Shown here one piece after another: positions 27,453 through 37,461 of a stretch of DNA of 64,000 bases (position 1 is its first letter; each line of letters begins with the position of its first letter). The position numbers and the translations under genes were made by a program. The DNA is taken from contig NZ_JADDXR010000002.1 in NCBI RefSeq assembly GCF_015330125.1, positions 3,918,685-3,982,684 of the forward strand, given 5' to 3'. The notes under the pieces are model-generated. The model saw nothing but the letters and a program-made list of their open reading frames with translations, did not search any database and was not told the DNA's origin. Origin of the DNA: Zobellia nedashkovskayae. Its GTDB lineage: Bacteria; Bacteroidota; Bacteroidia; Flavobacteriales; Flavobacteriaceae.

Positions 27453-28142
27453 ATGATAGATTTAGAAAAACAATTAAAAAACCCTGTTTGGTATTCCTTA
27501 AAGGAAACCCATAAAAAATTTGCTATTGAACATAATGATGTTCAATTTTATAACCCTGAGATTTGTTCTTTTGGTGCATTCTTTGATGAAACAAAAACAC
27601 GTAAAGCTTCAATTGCATATCTAAAAAACACAGATGATTTTTTCTTCGTTTCAGAGAATCAAACACCAATAATAGATGACACCAAAGTTTTACTAGAGAA
27701 AAAAATCGATGGTTGCCAAATGGTATTAAATAAGCTAACAGACATTTCAATAACTGAAAATATTGTCTTGTTAGGAAAAGAATTTATTGATGAAATCTAT
27801 GAGTTAGTTTGGTTGGTTATGCCTGGTTATTACAAAAGAAGAAGTTTTGAAATGGGCAAATACTTTGGCATATTCAAGAATGGCAAATTAGTAGCTATTA
27901 CAGGACAGCGCATGCAAACTAATCTTTTTATAGAAGTCAGTGCTGTGGTCACACATCCTGAATATACGAGACAAGGACTGGCCAAACAGTTAATTGCTCA
28001 TACCACAAAAGAAATTTTAAAAGAGAATAAAACTCCTATTTTACATACAAATAAGGGAAATTTAGCAATTTCACTTTATGAAAAGCTAGGCTATGAGTTA
28101 ACAAGAGATATGAACTGGTGGTCGTATCGTAAAATAAGTTAG
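27453..28142 (+). CDS. GNAT-family N-acetyltransferase
   Basis: 229 residues, soluble. The C-terminal GNAT domain (about 115-229) shows YFGIFKNGKLVAITGQRM, FIEVSAVVTHPEYTRQGLAKQL (acetyl-CoA loop RQGLAKQL) and LHTNKGNLAISLYEKLGYEL, which fits the FR47-like branch. The N-terminal 110 residues are a divergent half-domain. The substrate is unknown. It is separated from its neighbours by about 70-170 nt. Confidence 0.82.
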   Translation: MIDLEKQLKNPVWYSLKETHKKFAIEHNDVQFYNPEICSFGAFFDETKTRKASIAYLKNTDDFFFVSENQTPIIDDTKVLLEKKIDGCQMVLNKLTDISITENIVLLGKEFIDEIYELVWLVMPGYYKRRSFEMGKYFGIFKNGKLVAITGQRMQTNLFIEVSAVVTHPEYTRQGLAKQLIAHTTKEILKENKTPILHTNKGNLAISLYEKLGYELTRDMNWWSYRKIS

Positions 28143-28210
28143 CACTTAGTGGATAAAAGAAAAGTACTTATGACTCCTCTTGTTACCAGAAAAACGTATA
28201 AAATACTACT

Positions 28211-28957
28211 ATGAGAAAAGCACTAGTGATTATTACATTATTTTTCTTTTACAATCTGTCAAGTCAAGAAGACAAAACATTGTTTGTATATGGTGGTCAA
28301 ATAACAAAAGAATTCGTTAAATATACTGCGGAACTCACTAAAAAAGAAAATCCAAAAATCTGCTTTTTGCCAACTGGCACGGCAGACAGCGCATACTATA
28401 TTAATTATTGGTATGAATTATGTTCAGATTTAAACATCGAACCAAAGGTTTTAGAAGTATGGATAAACTCATCAACACAGGATAAATCATTTGAAGAAAT
28501 TCTATTAAGCATGGACGCTGTTATTGTGGGAGGTGGCAACACATTGAATATGTTGGCTATTTGGAAAGCCCAAGAGATTGATAAAGCACTAAAAAAGGCT
28601 TACGACCAAGGAATTGTATTGGCTGGCGGTAGCGCAGGTTCTCTTTGTTGGTTTAATGCTGGAACAACAGATTCAAGACCAAAAGAATTAACCATTGTTC
28701 AAGGCCTAGGCTTTCTTAAATATAGTCATTGTCCGCATTACCACTCGGAGGAATCAAGAAAGCCTTTGTATCATAAAAATATTTTAAAAAAGAAGCTTAC
28801 AGCGGGATATGCTTGTGATGACAAGTCAGGACTAGTATTTTTAAATGGAGAACTTAGCAAAAGTGTTTCTATAGATACAGATTCGTTTTCTTATTTCGTC
28901 TATGATAAAGATGGAAAAATAGTAGAGAATAAGATAGAAACAGAAATAATTAAATGA
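28211..28957 (+). CDS. Peptidase S51 (PepE-like), secreted
   Basis: 248 residues with a short signal-like N-terminus (ALVIITLFFFYNLSSQ). Family S51 signs: FVYGGQITKEFV, MDAVIVGGGNTLNMLAIW and the nucleophile elbow LAGGSAGSLCWF with Ser141, plus the HCPHYHSEESRK segment (His). PepE cleaves Asp-X dipeptides; cyanophycinase belongs to the same fold. Export to the periplasm would be unusual for PepE itself and suggests a related exopeptidase or cyanophycinase-like role. A long perfect hairpin follows. Confidence 0.78.
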   Translation: MRKALVIITLFFFYNLSSQEDKTLFVYGGQITKEFVKYTAELTKKENPKICFLPTGTADSAYYINYWYELCSDLNIEPKVLEVWINSSTQDKSFEEILLSMDAVIVGGGNTLNMLAIWKAQEIDKALKKAYDQGIVLAGGSAGSLCWFNAGTTDSRPKELTIVQGLGFLKYSHCPHYHSEESRKPLYHKNILKKKLTAGYACDDKSGLVFLNGELSKSVSIDTDSFSYFVYDKDGKIVENKIETEIIK

Positions 28958-28975
28958 TTATGCAGTAGAAAGTAA

Positions 28976-29019
28976 GTTTAAATAAATGGTGATAACTAAT
29001 TATCACCATTTATTTAAAC
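28976..29019. terminator. Perfect 19-bp hairpin
   Basis: GTTTAAATAAATGGTGATA (28976-28994) pairs with 29001-29019, loop ACTAAT. There is no T run, so it may act as an mRNA 3' end stabiliser or a weak terminator. Confidence 0.6.
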
Positions 29020-29516
29020 TCAACTGTAACATTCTAGGAAATTCCTACATCTATCTTCAGTAAACTTCATACAGGAAGCTGAAACAATTCAAAAACATAT
29101 TTAATTACCTAATCTTTATAAAATAATGGGTTCAAACACCTTCTTATAGTTGTTTACGCTGACTATAACAGCTTATCTTCCCCTTTAGGTCTTGTCTTAA
29201 ATAGTATATATTGTTTCGTTTTTGATTGATTCGAATATGCTTAAAAACTAGTTCACATATTTTTTCAAACTATCTAATTAACCCTTCGTTGAATTGTAGG
29301 AAATGTTCTGTCGCTCAAACACCATTTTCTATCGGTGAGTGGAAAACAAACTTTTTTTTTTGCACCTATTATTTTTTTAGATATGCAATTTGTCCGCTAA
29401 AAATGGAAAGTAAACGAATATAGCGTGACTTGTTTTATGCTGCTATGAGGTATACCTAATTTTATAGTTAATTGTTGTCCTTAATTGGATAATAACAGAC
29501 CCAAATCTTAGTACCT
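29020..29516. other. Intergenic stretch before the giant gene
   Basis: About 500 nt with no supported gene. A 65-codon frame at 29226-29423 lacks any protein-like signature. There may be regulatory sequence for the giant secreted protein, but no clear -7/-33 pair was found. Confidence 0.4.
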
Positions 29517-32500
29517 ATGAAAAAACATTACGCTATGCAGCGCCTACTTGCATGCTTATTCGTCTCATTTACATTTACTGTATTCACAAATGCCCAAAGC
29601 TTTAATGCTACAGGGCTTAATGGCGAAAACCTTAACAATCCGACTTCTTTGGATTTTGGACCTAACGGTAAACTATACGTTTCTCAACAAGATGGGACCA
29701 TTTTTGAGTACACGGTACTACGTGATAAAGCAGAAGCTGGTTCAGGAACGTATACTGCTATAAACGCTAACACTATTGCACTCGTTAAGACGGGTACGCC
29801 CAACCATAACGATGATGGCACTATAAATACAGCGAATGAACGTCAGGTTACAGGGCTTCTTGCCACAGGAACACAAACTGCTCCTATTCTTTACGTAAGT
29901 TCTTCTGACTCCAGAATAGGCGGTGGTGGTAGTGGTAATGATAAAAATCTTGATACTAATTCAGGAGTTCTTTCACGCCTTACTTGGACAGGAAGTGCAT
30001 GGGACAAAGTAGATTTAGTAAGAGGACTTCCTAGATGTGAAGAAAACCATTCCACCAATGGAATGGAAATTTTTGAGCGTAACGGTACTACTTACTTGTT
30101 ACTACAACAAGGAGGTAATGCAAACAAAGGAGCTCCTAGTAATAATTTTGCAGGTACTTCGGAAACCTATTTATCTGGTGCTATGTTGCTTGTCAATTTG
30201 ACACAATTAGAGCAGATGGAAGCCTCAAACGGTGGCCCTTATATAGATACGCGCCAGGGTACTACAAAATATATTTATGACTTACCAACGTTAAACGATC
30301 CAGAAAGATTAGATATAGATAATACACATTCTAGTTTTCCATATACTGCTGGGCATCCATTGTATAATTCTACTATAGATTTGGGTGATCCTTTTGGTGG
30401 AAATAATGGGTTAAACCAAGCATTTCCAGAAGTTGGCGGTCCCGTACAAATTTTCTCTACTGGTTGGAGAAACGGTTACGACGTTGTAATAACAGCGGAT
30501 GGTAGAATATATTCTGTTGATAACGGACCGAATACAACTTGGGGAGGTTTACCCGTAATTTATGATAGTAACGATCAGTTCAAAGGCGACCAAAGTAATA
30601 CAACCTACAACCCAGCTGCCGGAGATTATGTAACCAACGAAATTAATGAAGTGGGTAGTAGCGGTCATGGAGATGCCCTACATTATGTTGGTAATATTAC
30701 GGATACTAATGGCAGCTACTATGCAGGCCATCCTGCTCCAATTAGAGCTTTCTCATCGCGCGCAGGAGTAAAAGTATATACGTTTGATGGCTCTAATTGG
30801 GTGCTTTCTGCTAATCACAATTTTGGTACGTTGCTCACTGGAGTTTCAGGATATTTCAACACGACTTTCGATATTTCCGATTTTCCAGATGACCCCATAC
30901 AAGGAGAATATCTAGCAACAGCCACCTCAGACCCGCGAATGCGAATTTTTGATATCGTAAACTCTTCTACAAACGGTATGTGTGAATATACCGCCAGTAA
31001 TTTTGGAGGAGCGATGCAGGGAGACCTTTTAACGGCTTCCTTTAATGGTAAAATAAATAGGTATCAATTGAACGCAAGTGGCAATGGTATTTTATCTAAA
31101 AACAATAGTTTCCTTACCGGTTTTGGCTCCACACCTTTGGATGTAATCGCGCAAAGTGACACAGACCCTTTTCCTGGTACAATATGGGCCGCTACCTATG
31201 GCGCAGATAATATTACGGTTTTTGAACCAACTGATTTTAGCGAGTGTATAGATCCTAGTGATCCGGAATATGTAGGTTCGGAAGATTATGACTCCGATGG
31301 GTATTCAAATGATGATGAAGTGGCGAACGGTACCGATATTTGTTCAGGAGGTAGCCAACCGAATGATTATGATGGCGATTTTATATCCGACTTGAATGAT
31401 CCGGATGATGACAATGATGGTATCCCAGATAGCCAAGATGCATTTGCTATAGATGCTGATAATGGTACTACAACAAACCTACCTATCGATTATCCGTTTT
31501 GGAACAATGATCCGGGAACAGGATTTTTTGGTCTTGGTTTTACCGGTTTGATGTTAGATACAAGTGGAAATACCGAATACCTTAATCAATACGACGAAAA
31601 CAATCTATCTTTTGGAGGGGCTGGTGGTAAAGCCACAATTGATGCAGTTACATCTGGTACTGCATATGAAGGTGCAAACTCTCAAAAGAATGCTTTTCAG
31701 TTTGGGGTAAATTTAACCACCAACTCAAAACCGTTTACCATACATTCCAAAATTGAGACACCTTTTGCAAACGTTTCTTCTGCAACAGGTCTTTCATATG
31801 GTATATATATCGGTAACGGAGACCAAGATCATTATTTAAAGGTAGTAGTTGCAGATGGCTTAACGGAGAATGATAACCTTTATGGTTTTGAGGTTGTAAA
31901 AGAAGATGGGGCTTCTAACGTTACTTCTCAAAAATATGATGTAACCGGGCTCAAAGGAGCAACTTCCGTAGATATTTACATTAATATAAACCCCACTGCA
32001 AATACGGCTCAACCGTACTATTCTGTGGACGGTGGTGAAAATGTAATTTTATTGGGGAATCCTATTGTATTGCCTGTTGAGTTACTAAATCCAAACGATG
32101 CCAAAGGTCTGGCAGTAGGTCTTATTTCTACTTCGGGGTCTGGAGAAGCTTTTACAGCAACATGGGACTTTTTAAAGGTGACCGAAGATGCGGAAGCAAA
32201 CCTTGTACTTTCAGAAAACCCAGTAGATTACGGTGTTTTGGAAACAGGATCAGACCAAGTGCAACTTATTCCTACGCTTACAAATGAAGGTGGTCCATCA
32301 ACTGGAGCTATAGAAATTACCGAGGTTAACATTACAGGTATTGATGCTACACTTTTTAGCCATAATTTGACATTACCATTAGTAATAGGGCCTGGAGCAG
32401 ACAAAACATTGCCCTTAAATTTTTTCCCGAATGATATTTCAGGAATCAAAAATGCTAATTTGCAAATCGTTCATAACGGCGCAAACTCTCCTTTCATTGT

Positions 32501-35500
32501 TCCCTTAACGGCAATTCTAGAAGAATTTATAGCGCCTAATTATACCATAGTTGCTAGAATAAATGCAGGAGGTAACTCCGTAACCGCCACTGACGGTAAT
32601 ATAGACTGGGAAGCCAATTTAGGTAACGGCGCAGCTTCAGGAAGTAGCTATTCCGTAAATACGGGAACCATTCCAGGAGGCACAAATACTTTTCTTTATG
32701 AAAATAGACATACATCTGTTCCTGATTATATAGACGAAACTACATTCAACGCATTGTATGGCAAAGAACGTTATGATGCCACTAGCGGGCCTGAAATGGA
32801 GTTTAAGTTGCCAGTGCCCAATGGAAATTATCTAGTAAATATTTATACAGGTAATGGATATGGCCCAACAAATAACATTGGCGCACGAGTATTTGATATA
32901 TCATTAGAAAATGAAATCAAAGGAGATGATATAGATGTAGTTGCCCTTTTTGGAGGTAATGGGAACGTGTTCAATGCAGGTATGCTCTCGTATCCCGTTA
33001 CGGTAGCAGATGGAGAACTGAATATATTATTCGAACATATTGGAATTGAAAACCCAGTTTTACAGGCCATAGAGGTTATGGCAAGTACTACGGCGAATGA
33101 TCCTATTTCCATAACTCCCATTGCTGATCAATTAAACGCAAGTGGTGACCAAAGTGCCTTAACCATTTCGGCAATAGGTGGGGATTCGGAAGAAAACTTT
33201 ACATACGCTATTTCCGGTCAACCAGAAGGCATTGATGTTGAGACTACCAACGGACAAATATTCGGTACAATAGCAACAAATGCAATTACGGGAGGGCCCA
33301 ACAATGATGGTGTCTATAATGTAACCATAGTGGTAAGTAAACCGGGGTCTGTTACTAAGAGTATTTCTTTTGTATGGACTATAGAGAACCTATTGTGGAA
33401 AGATAAAGAGGAAGACGAAAATTATACGGCTCGCCATGAATGTTCGTTGGTACAAGCAGGGGATAAGTTCTATTTAATGGGTGGTCGTGAGAACGCAAAA
33501 ACCATTGATGTATATGATTACACTACAAATACATGGACCCAAATTCCAAATTCACCTCCAGAAGAATTCAACCATTTTCAGGCAACTGAGTATAAGGGAT
33601 TGATATGGGTGATAGGAGCTTTTAAGAGTAATTCGTATCCTAACGAAGAGCCGACTGAGTATGTTTGGGCTTTTAACCCAGCTAATGAAGAGTGGATTCA
33701 AGGACCCGAAATACCTGAAAACAGAAGAAGAGGGTCTACTGGTTTAGTAGTTTACAATGACAAATTTTACATATCTGGCGGGAATACCATTGGCCATAAT
33801 GGCGGTTACGTTAGCTGGTTTGATGAGTACGATCCTAGTACTGGTATTTGGACTCCCTTAAGTGATGCTCCAAGAGCAAGAGACCATTTCCATGCAGGTG
33901 TAGTTGATAATAAAATGTATTTAATGGGAGGTCGTCTTTCAGGAGGTGCCGGAGGTGTTTTTAGTCCAACAATTTCAGAGGTCGATGTTTATGATTTTAA
34001 TTCAGGTACGTGGAGCACACTTCCAACAAATCAAAATATACCAACACCAAGGGCAGCACCTATAGTAGCTACATTTAATGGTAAACTTATCGTTGCTGGT
34101 GGAGAAGTAGAGAATCAAGAGGTCTATGGTCAGGTAACCTCTAATGCGCTAAAGATTACGGAGCAGTACGATCCTATTACTCAAACATGGACACGTTTAC
34201 CAGATATGAACAACGCAAGGCATGGTACGCAAGCCATAGTTTCTGGAAACGGTTTGTTTGTATTGGCCGGTTCACCTAAACTAGCTGGAGGCAACCAGAA
34301 AAATATGGAATTTTTAGGCGAAGATTTACCTGTTGGTTCAGCTAGTATAGCAAGTGCATTATCCATTCCTGAGGTTGTCAACCTTGAAGTGGGTGATTCT
34401 AAAACCTTTGATATAGAAATAACAGGTGGAAACATAGGAATGTTTATCCGCTCTATAGAATTAACTGGTGCAGATGCCGCCAATTATACAATTACCTCTG
34501 GTAATATAGAAAATGTGTTTTTAGATGCGGAAAGTATACGTCAGTTAACAGTTTCTTTGAACGATTCTGGAGAGGACACAAATGCTATTTTAACCATTCA
34601 TTATGGAGCGTCATCATCGGTAGATATTATTCTAAGGAATGGAGAAAGTGTTTCTAATATTATTGATCCTGGAACGCAGTACAATGCAGAAGGGGATGAA
34701 GTATCATTACAAATCCTAACTGAAGAAACAGAAAATAATGTAACATTTAGCGCAACTGGACTTCCTCCAACCTTAATAATCGATGCAACTACTGGTATTA
34801 TAAATGGAACAGTAGTTTCTTCTAATAACTCAGGTGACGGAGCTTTCCTTGAGGAAAATGGTCTAATTGTTATTGAGGCAGAATCTGGGAATTTAGAATC
34901 CGGATGGGTTGAAACTACCTTAAATGGTGCTACTGGAATCTTGGCAACTACAAATAACTTTAACAGTCAAAACGGTGGAACTATTCCTTATCAAATTACC
35001 GTAAGTACTCCAGGTGTTTATAAATTCGATTGGAGAAGTTTCTATAGTGGCGAATCTGCAACGGACGAGAACGATAACTGGTTACGTTTCCCTAACAATG
35101 AAGATGTCTGGTTCTTTGGATATAAAGGAAATCCTGTAGACGAGGCTAGTCTAATCTCAAATGTACAGGGTGACCAACTAAATGTTGTTTTCCCAAAAGG
35201 AAGCTCTAGAATTACAGTTGGACCAGATGGCACAACTCCTGAAGGTAGTAGTAGTAATGGTTATTTTAAAATATACAGAAGCGGTGGTCTTTCTGAAACT
35301 TATGATTGGCAGGCTAGAACAAGTGATAACGATTCACATGATGTATACGTTTGGTTTGTGAATCCTGGTACGTATACCATGGAGGTTTCGGAACGTTCGG
35401 CTGGGCATGCTATTGATAAAATGGCACTTTACAAAGTAGATGGACCTACATATTCAGATAACCAATTGACGTCTGCAAATGAATCTAGTAGGGCAGGGGA

Positions 35501-37328
35501 CAATGCAAACGTTGGTGATAATAGTCCATATAATGTTACAGTTACCGCTACAGATAATAACGACCCAACAAACAAAAGTGATGTTGAATTTACATGGGTT
35601 ATAAATGACACTGGAAATCCTGTAGCTATTGCAAGTGCTACACCACTTGAAGGTCAAGCTCCGTTAGAAGTCAACTTTATCGGTAGTGAATCAACGGATG
35701 ATATTGGAATTGTAGATTACAGTTGGGAGTTTGGCGACGCACTTTTTTCTACTTCGGACTTGGCAGACCCTACGTTTACGTTTAATGACGCAGGCACATA
35801 CAACGTGTTGTTAAGGGTTACTGATGGTAACGGTAATCAAAATACGGAAGCTCTTGTCATTACTGTTACTGAACCAACATCTCATGTTATTACCGCAATT
35901 GCGGGTGAAAATGGAGTAATATCTCCAAACGCCGAAGTAGAAGTAATAAATGGAGCAAATCAACAATTTAATATAATTGCAAATGCGGGGTATAAAATTG
36001 CTGACGTATTGGTGGATGGGGTATCACAAGGAGCGGTTGAAAGCTTCACTTTTGAGGCGGTTTCCTCTGAGCATACTATTGAAGCTTCCTTCGAAGAAAT
36101 TTTCAAAGTAATTATGTCATCTTCCAGTTTAGGAGGAACAATATCCCCAAGTGGTGCTGTTTCTGTTGCGCAAGGAGAAGACCACTGGTTTACCGCGGCT
36201 CCAAATGAAGGTTATAAGTTCGCTTATTTTATTGTGGACAATAGCTTTACGGTAGGAGAACCTACTTATGCGTTTGAGAATGTTAATGACAACCATACTA
36301 TTGAAGCTGTGTTTACAGAAATTGGTGTTAACCAGTTTACAATTTCAGCTACTTCAGGTGAGGGAGGAATGATAACGCCCGATGGAGAGAATACAGTTGT
36401 TGAAGGTGAAAGTATTCGTTTTTCAGTAACAGCCAGTGATGGGTATGAAATAGATAAGTTAATTGTGGACGGTAAAAGCTTACTAGGTCTATCTGAGTAT
36501 ACTTTTGAGGATATTTCAGAAAACCATACGTTTGATGCGGTTTTTAAATATACTGGAGCAATTAAGACATATACCATAACTGCCACAGGAACTGAAGGTG
36601 GTGAGCTTTCTCCATATGGTGCGATTGAAGTAGCTAAAGGTCAAGAACAGGATTTTATAATAGTACCAAACGAAGGTTACCGCTTGGTGGATATTTTAAT
36701 TGACGAAGTCTCAACAGCCCTTGTTGAAGAGTATAAGTTCGCAAACTTAGTAGAGAACCATAGCATTCATGTAGTTTTTGAAAAAATAGATAATAACCCA
36801 CCAAAGGCATTTGCTGCAGTAGATATCAAAGAAGGAATAGGTCCACTATTGGTTAATTTTGATGGAGATAAATCCACGGATGATACTGGTATTGCAAGTT
36901 ATTCTTGGGATTTTGGAGATGAATCACTTCTATCCACTGGTTTCGAAGTTTCCCACACTTATATTGAAGCAGGTGTTTATACTGCAACCTTAACCGTCAT
37001 TGATGATAATGGTGAAGTTGCAACAGATTCGATTACAATTACCGTAAATGATTCTTTGACTGATAGTGAAGTTTTAAAGGAATTCAGGTTATTTCCGAAT
37101 CCAGCTTCTGTTAACGTATCGCTTAGTTTTGGAAAAGTGGTAGACTTAGACACCATATCAATTTATGATATGAGCGGAAAGTTAGTTCTGCATGTTAATG
37201 CTAAAGATGTGAATAAGGGTAGAAATTATGAGCTTAGCGTCATTAATTTATCTTCTGGTTTATATCTCGTAAGAACTATAGATATGAATGGTGATGAAAT
37301 CAATAAAAGACTGTTGATTCAACGATAA
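29517..37328 (+). CDS. Giant T9SS-secreted multidomain protein
   Basis: 2603 residues. Signal peptide 1-26. Rough order: sorbosone-dehydrogenase-like propeller (28-580); thrombospondin type-3-like Ca-binding repeats (588-640, DYDGDFISDLNDPDDDNDG); concanavalin-like domain (655-890); choice-of-anchor-D/ASPM-like (893-1004); malectin (1008-1190); Ig-like (1195-1290); Kelch propeller (1300-1600); second ASPM-like (1608-1710); Ig-like (1718-1778); carbohydrate-binding-like module (1781-1975); PKD (2035-2118); four bacterial repeat modules (2121-2420, each ending DNHTIEAVF or similar); PKD (2425-2510); type A sorting domain (2522-2603, FRLFPNPASVNV). Malectin, CBM-like and PKD modules suggest binding of polysaccharide. 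No catalytic module is certain, except that the first propeller could be an enzyme. Confidence 0.88.
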   Translation: MKKHYAMQRLLACLFVSFTFTVFTNAQSFNATGLNGENLNNPTSLDFGPNGKLYVSQQDGTIFEYTVLRDKAEAGSGTYTAINANTIALVKTGTPNHNDDGTINTANERQVTGLLATGTQTAPILYVSSSDSRIGGGGSGNDKNLDTNSGVLSRLTWTGSAWDKVDLVRGLPRCEENHSTNGMEIFERNGTTYLLLQQGGNANKGAPSNNFAGTSETYLSGAMLLVNLTQLEQMEASNGGPYIDTRQGTTKYIYDLPTLNDPERLDIDNTHSSFPYTAGHPLYNSTIDLGDPFGGNNGLNQAFPEVGGPVQIFSTGWRNGYDVVITADGRIYSVDNGPNTTWGGLPVIYDSNDQFKGDQSNTTYNPAAGDYVTNEINEVGSSGHGDALHYVGNITDTNGSYYAGHPAPIRAFSSRAGVKVYTFDGSNWVLSANHNFGTLLTGVSGYFNTTFDISDFPDDPIQGEYLATATSDPRMRIFDIVNSSTNGMCEYTASNFGGAMQGDLLTASFNGKINRYQLNASGNGILSKNNSFLTGFGSTPLDVIAQSDTDPFPGTIWAATYGADNITVFEPTDFSECIDPSDPEYVGSEDYDSDGYSNDDEVANGTDICSGGSQPNDYDGDFISDLNDPDDDNDGIPDSQDAFAIDADNGTTTNLPIDYPFWNNDPGTGFFGLGFTGLMLDTSGNTEYLNQYDENNLSFGGAGGKATIDAVTSGTAYEGANSQKNAFQFGVNLTTNSKPFTIHSKIETPFANVSSATGLSYGIYIGNGDQDHYLKVVVADGLTENDNLYGFEVVKEDGASNVTSQKYDVTGLKGATSVDIYININPTANTAQPYYSVDGGENVILLGNPIVLPVELLNPNDAKGLAVGLISTSGSGEAFTATWDFLKVTEDAEANLVLSENPVDYGVLETGSDQVQLIPTLTNEGGPSTGAIEITEVNITGIDATLFSHNLTLPLVIGPGADKTLPLNFFPNDISGIKNANLQIVHNGANSPFIVPLTAILEEFIAPNYTIVARINAGGNSVTATDGNIDWEANLGNGAASGSSYSVNTGTIPGGTNTFLYENRHTSVPDYIDETTFNALYGKERYDATSGPEMEFKLPVPNGNYLVNIYTGNGYGPTNNIGARVFDISLENEIKGDDIDVVALFGGNGNVFNAGMLSYPVTVADGELNILFEHIGIENPVLQAIEVMASTTANDPISITPIADQLNASGDQSALTISAIGGDSEENFTYAISGQPEGIDVETTNGQIFGTIATNAITGGPNNDGVYNVTIVVSKPGSVTKSISFVWTIENLLWKDKEEDENYTARHECSLVQAGDKFYLMGGRENAKTIDVYDYTTNTWTQIPNSPPEEFNHFQATEYKGLIWVIGAFKSNSYPNEEPTEYVWAFNPANEEWIQGPEIPENRRRGSTGLVVYNDKFYISGGNTIGHNGGYVSWFDEYDPSTGIWTPLSDAPRARDHFHAGVVDNKMYLMGGRLSGGAGGVFSPTISEVDVYDFNSGTWSTLPTNQNIPTPRAAPIVATFNGKLIVAGGEVENQEVYGQVTSNALKITEQYDPITQTWTRLPDMNNARHGTQAIVSGNGLFVLAGSPKLAGGNQKNMEFLGEDLPVGSASIASALSIPEVVNLEVGDSKTFDIEITGGNIGMFIRSIELTGADAANYTITSGNIENVFLDAESIRQLTVSLNDSGEDTNAILTIHYGASSSVDIILRNGESVSNIIDPGTQYNAEGDEVSLQILTEETENNVTFSATGLPPTLIIDATTGIINGTVVSSNNSGDGAFLEENGLIVIEAESGNLESGWVETTLNGATGILATTNNFNSQNGGTIPYQITVSTPGVYKFDWRSFYSGESATDENDNWLRFPNNEDVWFFGYKGNPVDEASLISNVQGDQLNVVFPKGSSRITVGPDGTTPEGSSSNGYFKIYRSGGLSETYDWQARTSDNDSHDVYVWFVNPGTYTMEVSERSAGHAIDKMALYKVDGPTYSDNQLTSANESSRAGDNANVGDNSPYNVTVTATDNNDPTNKSDVEFTWVINDTGNPVAIASATPLEGQAPLEVNFIGSESTDDIGIVDYSWEFGDALFSTSDLADPTFTFNDAGTYNVLLRVTDGNGNQNTEALVITVTEPTSHVITAIAGENGVISPNAEVEVINGANQQFNIIANAGYKIADVLVDGVSQGAVESFTFEAVSSEHTIEASFEEIFKVIMSSSSLGGTISPSGAVSVAQGEDHWFTAAPNEGYKFAYFIVDNSFTVGEPTYAFENVNDNHTIEAVFTEIGVNQFTISATSGEGGMITPDGENTVVEGESIRFSVTASDGYEIDKLIVDGKSLLGLSEYTFEDISENHTFDAVFKYTGAIKTYTITATGTEGGELSPYGAIEVAKGQEQDFIIVPNEGYRLVDILIDEVSTALVEEYKFANLVENHSIHVVFEKIDNNPPKAFAAVDIKEGIGPLLVNFDGDKSTDDTGIASYSWDFGDESLLSTGFEVSHTYIEAGVYTATLTVIDDNGEVATDSITITVNDSLTDSEVLKEFRLFPNPASVNVSLSFGKVVDLDTISIYDMSGKLVLHVNAKDVNKGRNYELSVINLSSGLYLVRTIDMNGDEINKRLLIQR

Positions 37329-37346
37329 TAGTAAAAGTAAATTTAT

Positions 37347-37384
37347 AAAAAAAGCAAAGACTTTAATTGGTCTTTGCTTTTTTT
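37347..37384 (+). terminator. Terminator after giant gene
   Basis: AAAAAAGCAAAGAC pairs with GTCTTTGCTTTTTT, loop TTTAATTG, T-rich 3' side. It can act in either direction between the two converging T9SS genes. Confidence 0.85.
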
Positions 37385-37418
37385 GCTTTAAGTAGAAACT
37401 TCAGTATTTGTAAATTAA

Positions 37419-37443
37419 AAAGGGGCCAATGTTTGGCCCCTTT
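37419..37443 (-). terminator. Terminator after minus-strand T9SS gene
   Basis: AAAGGGGCCAA (37419-37429) pairs with TTGGCCCCTTT (37433-37443). On the minus strand a T run follows the stem, just past the stop at 37462. Confidence 0.85.
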
Positions 37444-37461
37444 ACTAATTCAATAAAAAAA

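Noticed and set aside
29226-29423. 65-codon frame before the giant T9SS gene
   Set aside because: Composition is biased and no homologous pattern is recognised; it lies in AT-rich non-coding sequence.
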